NCBI GenBank assembly: GCA_036556425.1
Contig: DATBJJ010000002.1
Location: 3,718-67,717 of the forward strand
From: DATBJJ01 sp036556425
GTDB taxonomy: Bacteria; Acidobacteriota; Vicinamibacteria; Vicinamibacterales; 2-12-FULL-66-21
DNA: 64,000 bases
Direction: 5' to 3'
In this document: positions 29,162 through 36,608 of the stretch, one piece after another
Position numbering within the stretch: position 1 is the stretch's first letter
Layout: each line of letters opens with the position of its first letter
The notes under the pieces: model-generated
Databases searched by the model: none
Told to the model about the DNA's origin: nothing
Seen by the model: only the letters and a program-made list of their open reading frames with translations
Made by a program: the position numbers and the translations under genes

Positions 29162-29980
29162 ATGCTCAAAGCTGCGACGTTGTCGGTGATTGTTCTCGCC
29201 GGTGCGGCGGCCGCGCCGGCGTTCGCGCAAACGGCGCCCGATCAGTACAAGCCGACGGTCGGACAGCCGGGAAAAGACGCCGTGTGGGTTCCGACGTCGC
29301 CGGCGCTCGTCGAGAAGATGCTCGACATGGCGAAGGTGACGGCGTCGGACTTCGTGATGGATCTCGGCTCGGGCGACGGACGCAACGTCATCGCCGCCGC
29401 GAAGCGCGGCGCGCGCGGGGTGGGCGTCGAGTACAACCCGGATCTCGTCGTGTACTCGAACCGCATCGCGGAGAAGGAAGGCGTCGCCGACAAGGCGAAG
29501 TTCGTGCAGGGCGATATGTACGCGGCGGACATCTCGAAAGCATCGGTGCTCGCGCTGTTCTTGTTGACGGAGAACCTCGATCGGCTGGTGCCGAAGTTCC
29601 TCGATCTTCGTCCGGGCACGCGCATCGTCGCCAACACGTTCGGCATCACGGGATGGACGCCCGACGAGACGCAACAGCTCGAGCACGATTGCACGAACTG
29701 GTGCACGTCGCTCTTGTGGATCGTGCCGGCGAAAGTGCAGGGAGCGTGGACGGTGCCCAACACCGGCGAGCTGTCGCTGAAGCAGGAATTCCAGATGGTG
29801 ACGGGCACGCTGACGATCGGCGGCGCGGCGAAATCGATCAGCAACGCCCGCCTGCGCGGCGATCAGATTCGATTCACCGCCGACGGCGCGGACTACGAAG
29901 GACGCGTGAACGGCAAGGCTATCGAAGGAACGGTCACGAAGAACGGCGCGACCAGCAAGTGGACAGCGATGAAGAAGTGA
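29162..29980 (+). CDS. Class I SAM methyltransferase with N-terminal signal peptide
   Basis: A 272-residue protein. Residues 1-22 form a clear Sec signal peptide (LSVIVLAGAAAAPAFAQ), followed by a Rossmann-type methyltransferase core: motif I VMDLGSGDGRNVI, then GARGVGVEYNPDLV and FVQGDMYAADIS. The last 80 residues are a beta-rich tail of unknown function. An exported SAM-dependent methyltransferase is puzzling because the cofactor is cytoplasmic. ATG 29162 has AGAGGTGGG upstream and lies 11 bp after the FNR gene. A heptamer array begins on the very next base after its stop. Confidence 0.85.
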   Translation: MLKAATLSVIVLAGAAAAPAFAQTAPDQYKPTVGQPGKDAVWVPTSPALVEKMLDMAKVTASDFVMDLGSGDGRNVIAAAKRGARGVGVEYNPDLVVYSNRIAEKEGVADKAKFVQGDMYAADISKASVLALFLLTENLDRLVPKFLDLRPGTRIVANTFGITGWTPDETQQLEHDCTNWCTSLLWIVPAKVQGAWTVPNTGELSLKQEFQMVTGTLTIGGAAKSISNARLRGDQIRFTADGADYEGRVNGKAIEGTVTKNGATSKWTAMKK

Positions 29981-30140
29981 GTCGGCAGTCGTCAGTCGAC
30001 AGTCGTCAGTCGCAGTCGGTAGTCGCAGTCGGCAGTCGACAGTCGCGCTGTGATACGATCGCACTTCGTGTTGCGACTCTCGACCGTCGACTGTGACTGT
30101 CGACTCCGACTGTCGATCGACGACTAGCGACTGTCGACTG
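29981..30140. repeat. Foldback heptamer array D (AGTCG family)
   Basis: The left arm (29981-30046) repeats AGTCGNN (AGTCGTC, AGTCGAC, AGTCGGC, AGTCGCA) and the right arm (30073-30140) the complement (TCGACTG, TCGACTC, GCGACTG). The unique centre is about 26 bp. It starts on the base after the methyltransferase stop and ends 8 bp before a tRNA-Arg gene. Same family as the arrays at 13583 and 31797. Confidence 0.92.
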
Positions 30141-30148
30141 CAACGTGT

Positions 30149-30222
<74 letters not shown>

Positions 30223-30230
30223 CTTTATTA

Positions 30231-30254
30231 TCCGGGGGGCTTCGCCCCGCCGGA
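30231..30254 (+). terminator. Hairpin directly 3' of tRNA-Arg(TCG)
   Basis: TCCGG-GGGG and CCCC-G-CCGGA pair around a CTTCG loop, with one bulged G; the hairpin lies 8 nt after the tRNA. There is no long T-run. A similar GGGGCTTCG hairpin follows the second tRNA-Arg, so a role in transcript end formation or 3' processing is likely. The rest of 30255-30433 holds no gene I can see. Confidence 0.5.
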
Positions 30255-30433
30255 CCTCCTACACGCGCGCTGCGCTCGTTCGTGTGAACGGGCGCTTCCT
30301 CCCTCGCATTCCCTGATCTCCTCCTCGACGTAAGGTTCGTCGACCGCTGCGATCCACCAGCGCGGCCGTTCACTATTGTCGATCTCGTCGACGGTCGATC
30401 GACGTATGAATAGAACTTAGAGAGGAGTGTCTC

Positions 30434-31816
30434 GTGTCACACGCAACGTCATCACTTTTGATTCCAACGCTCCGCGCGGAGCTCAACGGCAGCGTGATCG
30501 CGCCGGGGGATAGCGGGTACGACAACGCTCGAACGATCTTCTTGGGTGGATTCGATGTTCGCCCGGCCGTGATCGTCCGGCCGAACGACGCGGCAGGCGT
30601 CGCGCGCGTGATTGCGCTCGCGCGCGAGACGGGCCTTCCGCTCGCCGTCAGGAGCGGGGGCCACAGCGGCGCGGGCTACAGCACCGTCGAAGACGGCATT
30701 ATGCTCGACGTGCGCGGCCTCAGAGCGCTCGACGTCGACGCGAAAGCACGAACGGCGTGGGCGGGATCGGGCCTGACGGCCGGCGAGTACTCGCGAGCCG
30801 TCGGCGAGCAGGGTCTCGCGACGGGCTTCGGCGACACCGGCTCCGTCGGCCTCGGCGGCATCACGCTCGGCGGCGGAATTGGATACCTCACGCGCAAGCA
30901 TGGAATGACGATCGACAGCGTCCTCGCCGCGGAGCTCGTGACGGCCGCGGGCGGCGTGATTCACGTGGACGACGCATCGCATCCCGATCTCTTCTGGGCG
31001 ATCCGCGGAGGCGGCGGCAACTTCGGCGTCGTCACGCGCTTCAAGTACCGCCTGCATCCCGTCGATCGCGTGGTCGGAGGCATGCTGCTGTTGCCGGCGA
31101 CGCCGGAGGTGATCGTCGGAATCATCGATCGTGCGTGGGAAGCGCCGGAAGAGTTGTCGCTCATCGCGAACGTCATGCCGGCGCCGCCGATGCCGTTCGT
31201 CCCGCAGGAGCATCATGGGCGTCTGTCCGTCATGATCCTTTTGTGCTACGCCGGCGACGAAGAGTCGGGCGCGCGCGCGGTCGCGCCGCTGCGCTCGCTC
31301 GCAGCGCCAATCGTCGACATGGTCCGGCCAATCCGCTATCCGGAAATGTTTCCGCCCGACGATCCGTCGTACCATCCGGCCGCGATCTCGCGGACGATGT
31401 TCATCGATCGCGTCGATCGGCCGACGGCGGAGACGATCGTGGGCTATTTGCAGCGATCCGATGCGAGCATGCGCGTCGCGCAGCTGCGCGTGCTCGGCGG
31501 CGCGATGGCGCGCGTCCCGCCGGACGCGACGGCATTCGCTCACCGGCAGAGTCGAATTCTCGTGAACGTCGCCGCGTTCTACGAGGGTCCCGATCGTCCG
31601 ATGCGCGAAGCGTGGGTTGCCGAGTTCTCCAAGGCGCTGAACCAAGGAGACGATGGCGCGTACGTCAGCTTCCTCGGAGATGAAGGCGATGCGCGCGTGC
31701 GCGCCGCGTATCCGGGCGCGACGTGGTCACGGCTCGCCGCGGTGAAGGCGAAATACGATCCAGCGAACGTGTTCAGCAGAACCCATAATGTGCTCCCGTC
31801 AGTCGACAGTCGTTAG
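30434..31816 (+). CDS. FAD-binding oxidoreductase, berberine-bridge-enzyme type
   Basis: A 460-residue flavoenzyme. The PCMH-type FAD-binding domain (about 40-210) has AVRSGGHSGAGYSTVEDG, whose histidine is the usual covalent FAD attachment site, and GSVGLGGITLGGGIGYL; the C-terminal BBE segment is KAKYDPANVFSRTHNV. Such enzymes oxidise sugars, alcohols or related compounds; no signal peptide is seen. GTG 30434 has AGAGGAG 6 nt upstream. The last codons (PSVDSR) are read from the first units of the following heptamer array. The gene is bracketed by two tRNA-Arg genes. Confidence 0.92.
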   Translation: MSHATSSLLIPTLRAELNGSVIAPGDSGYDNARTIFLGGFDVRPAVIVRPNDAAGVARVIALARETGLPLAVRSGGHSGAGYSTVEDGIMLDVRGLRALDVDAKARTAWAGSGLTAGEYSRAVGEQGLATGFGDTGSVGLGGITLGGGIGYLTRKHGMTIDSVLAAELVTAAGGVIHVDDASHPDLFWAIRGGGGNFGVVTRFKYRLHPVDRVVGGMLLLPATPEVIVGIIDRAWEAPEELSLIANVMPAPPMPFVPQEHHGRLSVMILLCYAGDEESGARAVAPLRSLAAPIVDMVRPIRYPEMFPPDDPSYHPAAISRTMFIDRVDRPTAETIVGYLQRSDASMRVAQLRVLGGAMARVPPDATAFAHRQSRILVNVAAFYEGPDRPMREAWVAEFSKALNQGDDGAYVSFLGDEGDARVRAAYPGATWSRLAAVKAKYDPANVFSRTHNVLPSVDSR

Positions 31817-32035
31817 TCGGCAGTCGAGAGTCACAGTCGACAGTCACAGTCGATCGTCGACAGTCGGAATCGAGGTCGAGCGATTCGTGTTAGGATTAGG
31901 GTTTCGATTCCGCCGTCGTTTGAGACTGTCGACTCTCGACTCTCGACTGAGACTTTCGACTGTCGACTCTCGACTGCGACTTTCGACTGTGACTCTCGAC
32001 TGCGACTCTCGACTGCCGACTACCGACTGCCGACT
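31797..32035. repeat. Foldback heptamer array E (AGTCG family)
   Basis: The left arm (31797-31880) has units AGTCGAC, AGTCGTT, AGTCGGC and AGTCACA; the right arm (31921-32035) has complementary units (TCGACTG, TCGACTC, CCGACTG). The centre (about 31881-31920) is unique and includes GTTAGGATTAGGGTTT. The array starts inside the last codons of the FAD oxidoreductase gene and ends 5 bp before the second tRNA-Arg. Confidence 0.92.
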
Positions 32036-32040
32036 GTTAT

Positions 32041-32114
32041 GCGCCCGTAGCTCAATTGGATAGAGCGTCGGCCTCCGGAGCCGAAGGTTGCAGGTTCGAG
32101 CCCTGCCGGGCGCG
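32041..32114 (+). tRNA. tRNA-Arg (anticodon CCG)
   Basis: A 74-nt cloverleaf with acceptor GCGCCCG/CGGGCGC, anticodon loop CTCCGGA (anticodon CCG), and T-arm GCAGG-TTCGAGC-CCTGC. CCA is not encoded. Its 5' half is nearly identical to the tRNA-Arg(TCG) gene 1.9 kb upstream, and both genes have a heptamer array immediately 5' and a GGGGCTTCG hairpin 3'. Confidence 0.96.
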
Positions 32115-32122
32115 TTTATGAA

Positions 32123-32143
32123 TCGAGGGGCTTCGACCCTCGA
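32123..32143 (+). terminator. Hairpin directly 3' of tRNA-Arg(CCG)
   Basis: TCGAGGG and CCCTCGA form a perfect 7-bp stem with a GCTTCGA loop, 8 nt after the tRNA, preceded by TTTAT as after the other tRNA-Arg. The following ACTCCCCTACACGC is shared in part with the region after the first tRNA and again near 32705-32725. Probably a transcript end or processing element. Confidence 0.5.
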
Positions 32144-32212
32144 ACTCCCCTACACGCTCTCTCGCCGCGTTGGGTCTTCGTTCGGTGGCGGGATGAGCGC
32201 CGGTGCTGCTGA

Positions 32213-32641
32213 TTAGTCGGGCACTCTTTTCCCCACACCGCGCTTGATAGTCTGACTCTTCTCGAGCATTTGCGCCGTTCTCATGGTGTCACCGTCCATG
32301 ATTAATGAAATGACGGCCCATATCGGCGCTCCGTTTTCGCGCATTCCAGCCTGATGGCTGATCGTGAACACCAGCATCTCTCCGTCCTTGAAGATGCCGG
32401 TCGCCTCGATCGCAGGGAACTTGCCGATCTGAACGCTTGCGCCGATAACGCCGTTCTTCTGCGAGACTCTTATTGTCTGCTGCGAACCTTTTAAGGCCTC
32501 CGGCTCCGTCATCGTGAACGCCCACGTTCCAACGAACGCAGCCAACTGTGCGTCAGGAGTCGGCGATTTTTGCCCGCTCGCGACTGCTGTCACGAGCACA
32601 ACAAGCAGGGCCGCCGTCGTAAGGATTTTTCGGTGCGCCAT
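32213..32641 (-). CDS. Small secreted protein of unknown function
   Basis: A 142-residue protein with a signal peptide (about 1-23, AALLVVLVTAVASGQ). The mature part has the pattern FVGTWAFTMTEPEAL ... GKFPAIEATGIFKDGEMLVFTIS, reminiscent of small lipocalin-like or DUF-type beta-barrel proteins that open with a GxW motif; I cannot assign a family. The gene is noticeably less GC-rich than its neighbours, which may mark a recent arrival. It stands alone between the tRNA-Arg and fkbM-like genes. Confidence 0.7.
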   Translation of the reverse strand: MAHRKILTTAALLVVLVTAVASGQKSPTPDAQLAAFVGTWAFTMTEPEALKGSQQTIRVSQKNGVIGASVQIGKFPAIEATGIFKDGEMLVFTISHQAGMRENGAPIWAVISLIMDGDTMRTAQMLEKSQTIKRGVGKRVPD

Positions 32642-32716
32642 CGTTCGTCTCCGCTAGACGAAACCTCGCCGAAGCTCGAACAACGTGAGCGGGCTCTCGC
32701 GCGCCCTCGAACTCCC

Positions 32717-33604
32717 TTACACTCCCAGCGCCGATGAGATCCCGCTGAACAAGAGGAAGGTGAAGAAAAACGGATCGTGCCAGTCCTCCGCGCCGGAAGG
32801 ACGGCTCTGATCGATCCACGCGCGGTGCCAGCGATGAGGGTGGAACTTCGCGGCGAGTGTGCCGAAGACGCGCTGCGCGAGCGTACGGCGCTGCGGCAGC
32901 GGTTCTTCGCCCAGCGTGCGGACGAAATCGTCCTGTCCGTACGCACGCAGCGCGAGGGCGAATCGCGAGCGATCCGCCGGCGCGATCTCCTCGCGATAGT
33001 AGAGCGCATCGCCATGAACGACGGTGCCGCCCGCCGACCCTTCGAAGGTGCGTCGCCACGCCGATCGCCGGATGCCGAGCAGCATGAAGCCTTCGTCGCG
33101 CAGAAAGCGATCGACGTCGCCGAAGAGCGGCTGCCCGAGATAGAGCGGATTGAATTCAACTTCCATCTCGACGAGGAACGCGTGCGACAACGCGTCGCGG
33201 CCGCCTCGCAGAACGTGCAGCTCGGAGCCCTGCGTATCGATCTTGATGACGTCGGGGCTGATGCGCTCGCGGTCGCACAGGCTGTCGAGCGTCGTGAGCG
33301 TCAACGGAACCGTCCGTTCGATGGTGAACTCCTCGCCATACGGAAACTGCGCGAGAAACGCGCGGTTCGGCTGGAGCACCGACGAGCAGCCTCGGTGCCG
33401 CGTCAAATAGAGCGTCGCGTGTTCGCCGTCGCACGCGCCGAGCGCCGCGGCGATAGGCCGGAACTGGACCGGGAACGTCAGCCGCGCGAGACGCGCGCAT
33501 TCGTCGGCGTCAGCTTCGACGCCGACGACGTCGACCATTTGCGCGAAGGGATACCACCGTGGATCGGGTCCGCCGCGCACGCCGATGTCGAGGACCGTCA
33601 GCAT
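32717..33604 (-). CDS. FkbM-family methyltransferase
   Basis: A 295-residue SAM-dependent methyltransferase of the FkbM family. Motif I-like VLDIGVRGGPDPRW is at the N terminus, followed by VDVVGVEADADECARL; the family hallmark VIKIDTQGSELHVLRG lies near residue 122. Such enzymes O-methylate sugars of surface polysaccharides or small molecules. It is not in an obvious operon: 75 bp separate its end from the secreted protein gene, and 154 bp with no visible feature precede it. Confidence 0.88.
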   Translation of the reverse strand: MLTVLDIGVRGGPDPRWYPFAQMVDVVGVEADADECARLARLTFPVQFRPIAAALGACDGEHATLYLTRHRGCSSVLQPNRAFLAQFPYGEEFTIERTVPLTLTTLDSLCDRERISPDVIKIDTQGSELHVLRGGRDALSHAFLVEMEVEFNPLYLGQPLFGDVDRFLRDEGFMLLGIRRSAWRRTFEGSAGGTVVHGDALYYREEIAPADRSRFALALRAYGQDDFVRTLGEEPLPQRRTLAQRVFGTLAAKFHPHRWHRAWIDQSRPSGAEDWHDPFFFTFLLFSGISSALGV

Positions 33605-33758
33605 GCCACCTCGGAAAGAGGAATGAGCCTACCGCCGGACGGCGGCCGACGACAAGCGAATTACGACATAACGGTGTAAAGATCGGAAAGTTCAGGCAGT
33701 CACGAATTGTCCGCTTCGATCGTGATGCGCGGGATACGGGATCGCGTCGGCGGCCGGG

Positions 33759-34136
33759 TCAGCGCGATCGCGGATCGGGGAGTGGATTCTTCGCGAAGCA
33801 GAGATCTTTCACGATGCGGCCGCCGATGAGGTGCTCTTGAATGATCCGCTCGGCGTTGTCGGGCGTGACGTCGCGGTACCACGTCCCCTCGGGATAGACG
33901 ACGCAGATCGGACCGTCGGTGCAGATGCGAAGGCATTGCACCTTCGTGCGGTAGAAGGGGCCGTCGGCGCCAGTAATGTTGAGCTCCTTCATCCGCTTCT
34001 TCAGATAGTCCCAGGTCCGCTCGCCGTCGTCGCGATCGCAGCAGTCGGGACCGAGGCAGAGAAACAGATGCCGCGTGAGCTTGCCGACGCCGAACGCTTC
34101 CGCCGCGAGCTCGGGTGTCTTGAACTTCTTGCCCAT
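33759..34136 (-). CDS. Thioredoxin-like [2Fe-2S] ferredoxin
   Basis: A 125-residue protein. HLFLCLGPDCCD near residue 25 and VQCLRICTDGPICVVYPEG near residue 75 provide the four-cysteine pattern of thioredoxin-fold 2Fe-2S ferredoxins, as in the (2Fe-2S) domain of NuoE-like and Shethna-type proteins. It probably shuttles electrons in the cytoplasm. The ATG at 34134-34136 lies 26 bp downstream of the end of ligD on the same strand, so it may be co-transcribed with that gene. A longer open frame in front is antisense-like and lacks the domain. Confidence 0.9.
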   Translation of the reverse strand: MGKKFKTPELAAEAFGVGKLTRHLFLCLGPDCCDRDDGERTWDYLKKRMKELNITGADGPFYRTKVQCLRICTDGPICVVYPEGTWYRDVTPDNAERIIQEHLIGGRIVKDLCFAKNPLPDPRSR

Positions 34137-34162
34137 CCGCACGCGATCATATCGCAGCGCGC

Positions 34163-36181
34163 TCAGGCGTACTTCCGGAAGACGGCTTCGAGATTGGCTG
34201 GTTTTCCAGTGCGCAGCCGCGCCCACAGATCGCCGACCTCGCGAAAGCGCGACGGCGCCGTGACGATCGTGTAGTCGCGCGGATCGATTCCTTCGTCGAT
34301 CTCTTTCCAGGTGAGCGGCGTCGAAACGCCGGCGTAGTCGCTCGCGCGCGCGCTGTACGCCGTCGCGAGCGTCTTGCCGAGAATGTTCTGCAGGAAGTCG
34401 ACGTAGACCGTGCCGCGCGGGCGGCGCTTCACCATGCGCTCGACCGTCGCGACCTTCGGGTGCTTCGCCGCGACGACGGTTGCGACGATCTGGCAGAAGA
34501 GCTGTCCCGATTCGTACGAGGTGCCGGGCGGCAGCGGCACGTAGATGTGCAGCCCGCTCGATCCCGACGTCTTCGGCACCGCAGTGACCTTCAGCGAGTC
34601 GAGCTCGTCGCGCACCCACCGCGCCACGTCGAGCACGCGCGAGAACGGCGTGTGGTCGTCGGGATCGAGATCGAGCGCGACGTAGTCGGCGTCGAGCGGC
34701 GACTGCACGCGCGAGAACCAGGGATCCTGCGAGATGGCGGCAAGCTGCGTCATGTAGAGCAGCGTGATCAGGTTGCCGCCGATGAATCGCTTCGCGCCCG
34801 GTCCGGCGACCGGATCGAGATCTTCTGGCAGCACCTCGACGCGAACGCCTTCCGGCGGCTGTTCCTGCTGTTTCTTCTGCTGATAGAACGCCGCCCCGTC
34901 GACGCCGTGCGGAAAGCGTTTCATCACGAGCGCCCGATCCTCCACCGCGGGCAAGGCGAACGGCGCGACGGTCGCGTAGTAGCGGAGCAGGTCGCCCTTC
35001 GTCAGCTTCAGCTTCGGCCAGAACGGTTTCGCGAGATTCGTGACGCCCAGGCGCGTGCCGTCCGGGAGCGCGATGGTCCCGTCCTTGCGCGCGTCCTCGA
35101 GCGCCTGCAGTTGCGCGACGACCGGCGACGTGTCGAGCTCGGGGTCTTTCTTCTTCGCCTTTCGTTTTCGATCGGTTTTCACGACTTCCCGCACGACCTG
35201 TTTGGCCATCTTGTCGTCCCGCAATCCGAGATACACCGGATGGCGCAGCTTGCGATCGTCGGTCCATTCGGTGAAGCGCACCTGCGCGACCAATTCCGGT
35301 TTCGCCCAATGCGCGGGCTCGTTCGTCTTGATCGGTCCGTTGAACGGAGAGACGCGCGTTTCGCGCGTCTTGAGCAGCTTCGAGACGCGATCGAGCTCAC
35401 GCTGGTCGAAGCCGGTACCGGTGTGTCCGACGTATGTGAGGCCTGACTTGCCGTCCTCGTGAACCCCGAGCAGGAGCGCGCCGAAATGGGCGCGCGTCTG
35501 GCGCGGCTCCGTCCAGCCGCCCACGACGAACTCCTGCTGCTGGACGATCTTCATCTTGCGCCAGGTCGGACTGCGTCGTCCCGACTGATACGGCGCGGCG
35601 GCCTCCTTGACGATGAGGCCCTCCCAGCCTTCGCGCGTCGCGCGGTCGTGCAGCGCGCGGCCGTCGTTGAACGCCTGCTCGCTCAAGCGAAGCGTCTTCG
35701 AATGCGCGGGCTCGAACAGCCGCTCGAGACGCGCGCGGCGCTCGGTCAGCGGCAGCCCGCGAAGATCGTCGTTTCCGTCGCGGAGCAGATCGAACGCGAT
35801 GAGCGCGACCGGCTGCTCGCGATCGATCCGCTCGACCTCTTTCGCGCCCGCGAGATGAATCCGCCCTTGCAGCCGTTGGAATCCCGTCGGCCGTCCGTCG
35901 CGATCGAGCGCGACGATCTCGCCGTCGATCACGAGCGGCCGTCCGGCCGCCGCGCCGAGCCGCTCGAGCGCCGACACGATCGACGGAAACTGCGACGTCT
36001 TCTCGTTGCCGAGGCGCGACCAGAGGTGCACCGCGGCGCCACCGCGCGACGGCGTCAGTTCGGCGATAGCGCGAATGCCGTCGTACTTCGGTTCGTAAAC
36101 GAGGTTCTTGCCGGTGAGCGGTGGGTCGGCGAGCGTGGCCAGCATGGGCCGCGCGCCTCCAGGCTTCTCGCGCCAGATCAC
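34163..36181 (-). CDS. ligD: ATP-dependent DNA ligase D (ligase-polymerase)
   Basis: A 672-residue non-homologous end-joining enzyme. The ligase domain comes first (about 10-330), with nucleotidyl-transfer lysine in PKYDGIR (K32) and motif V-like WRKMKI. A basic linker (about 333-350, DRKRKAKKKD) leads to the primase/polymerase domain (about 375-665), with the metal-binding pair in ALDLDPDD and SGSSGLHIYVPL. The phosphoesterase domain of Pseudomonas LigD is absent. It is divergent from ku, 427 bp away. The GTG start at 36181 has no ribosome site, and TATATG at 36190-36195 could be a -10 for a leaderless transcript; an ATG 12 codons further in is an alternative. Confidence 0.95.
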   Translation of the reverse strand: MIWREKPGGARPMLATLADPPLTGKNLVYEPKYDGIRAIAELTPSRGGAAVHLWSRLGNEKTSQFPSIVSALERLGAAAGRPLVIDGEIVALDRDGRPTGFQRLQGRIHLAGAKEVERIDREQPVALIAFDLLRDGNDDLRGLPLTERRARLERLFEPAHSKTLRLSEQAFNDGRALHDRATREGWEGLIVKEAAAPYQSGRRSPTWRKMKIVQQQEFVVGGWTEPRQTRAHFGALLLGVHEDGKSGLTYVGHTGTGFDQRELDRVSKLLKTRETRVSPFNGPIKTNEPAHWAKPELVAQVRFTEWTDDRKLRHPVYLGLRDDKMAKQVVREVVKTDRKRKAKKKDPELDTSPVVAQLQALEDARKDGTIALPDGTRLGVTNLAKPFWPKLKLTKGDLLRYYATVAPFALPAVEDRALVMKRFPHGVDGAAFYQQKKQQEQPPEGVRVEVLPEDLDPVAGPGAKRFIGGNLITLLYMTQLAAISQDPWFSRVQSPLDADYVALDLDPDDHTPFSRVLDVARWVRDELDSLKVTAVPKTSGSSGLHIYVPLPPGTSYESGQLFCQIVATVVAAKHPKVATVERMVKRRPRGTVYVDFLQNILGKTLATAYSARASDYAGVSTPLTWKEIDEGIDPRDYTIVTAPSRFREVGDLWARLRTGKPANLEAVFRKYA

Positions 36182-36246
36182 GGAGCGAGCATATAGAAAA
36201 TCGTGCGGCGGCGGGTCCGGGGGACGAACTCCCCGAAAAAAGGAAA

Positions 36247-36345
36247 TCGGTCGCCAAGTATTCGGAGACTGACGAACGCGGGCAGGGCGGGAGGAGGATG
36301 CCCTAGCTCCACATCTGACTCAATCTCCGAATACTAGGCAACCGA
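36247..36345. repeat. 22-bp inverted repeat between ligD and ku
   Basis: Arms at 36247-36268 and 36324-36345 are inverted copies differing at two positions, both containing AGTATTCGGAGA, with 55 bp between. It is AT-richer than its surroundings. It could be an operator pair for the divergent ligD/ku genes or the ends of a small decayed element; there is no coding content between the arms. Confidence 0.7.
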
Positions 36346-36495
36346 CTGCGAACATCTTCAACCAATTGCCTACATTAATCAACACCCTTTCGGGATATGC
36401 GGTGCACTTCTAGCGTCATAATTGAGACGAATTATTAGCGTTTTCGGCCGAGTCGCGGGCCGGCCGACCGGCTGAGCCGGCGGGGGGCCGTGGAA

Positions 36496-36517
36496 GGGTC
36501 CGGCTTTGGCCGGACCC
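36496..36517 (+). promoter_or_regulatory. GC-rich hairpin in the ku leader
   Basis: A perfect 9-bp stem (GGGTCCGGC / GCCGGACCC) with a TTTG loop lies about 90 bp upstream of ku, next to other GGCCGG palindromes. There is no T-run. It may act in the leader of the ku transcript. The rest of 36346-36608 shows nothing I can assign. Confidence 0.35.
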
Positions 36518-36608
36518 GAGCGCTGCATGCAATTCTGTGCAGCCGATACGGCCCTGGTCCAAACGGCCGATAATCAAGGCGCATCTCAAACCTACGACAG
36601 GAGCGCAC

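Noticed and set aside
31895..31912. Telomere-like GTTAGGATTAGGGTTT in the centre of array E
   Set aside because: Only two degenerate TTAGG units; no sign of a linear end. Treated as coincidence.
34137..35309. Long frame in front of the 2Fe-2S ferredoxin
   Set aside because: It overlaps ligD on the same strand in another frame, is Arg/Ala-rich and has no domain; the ferredoxin starts at ATG 34136.
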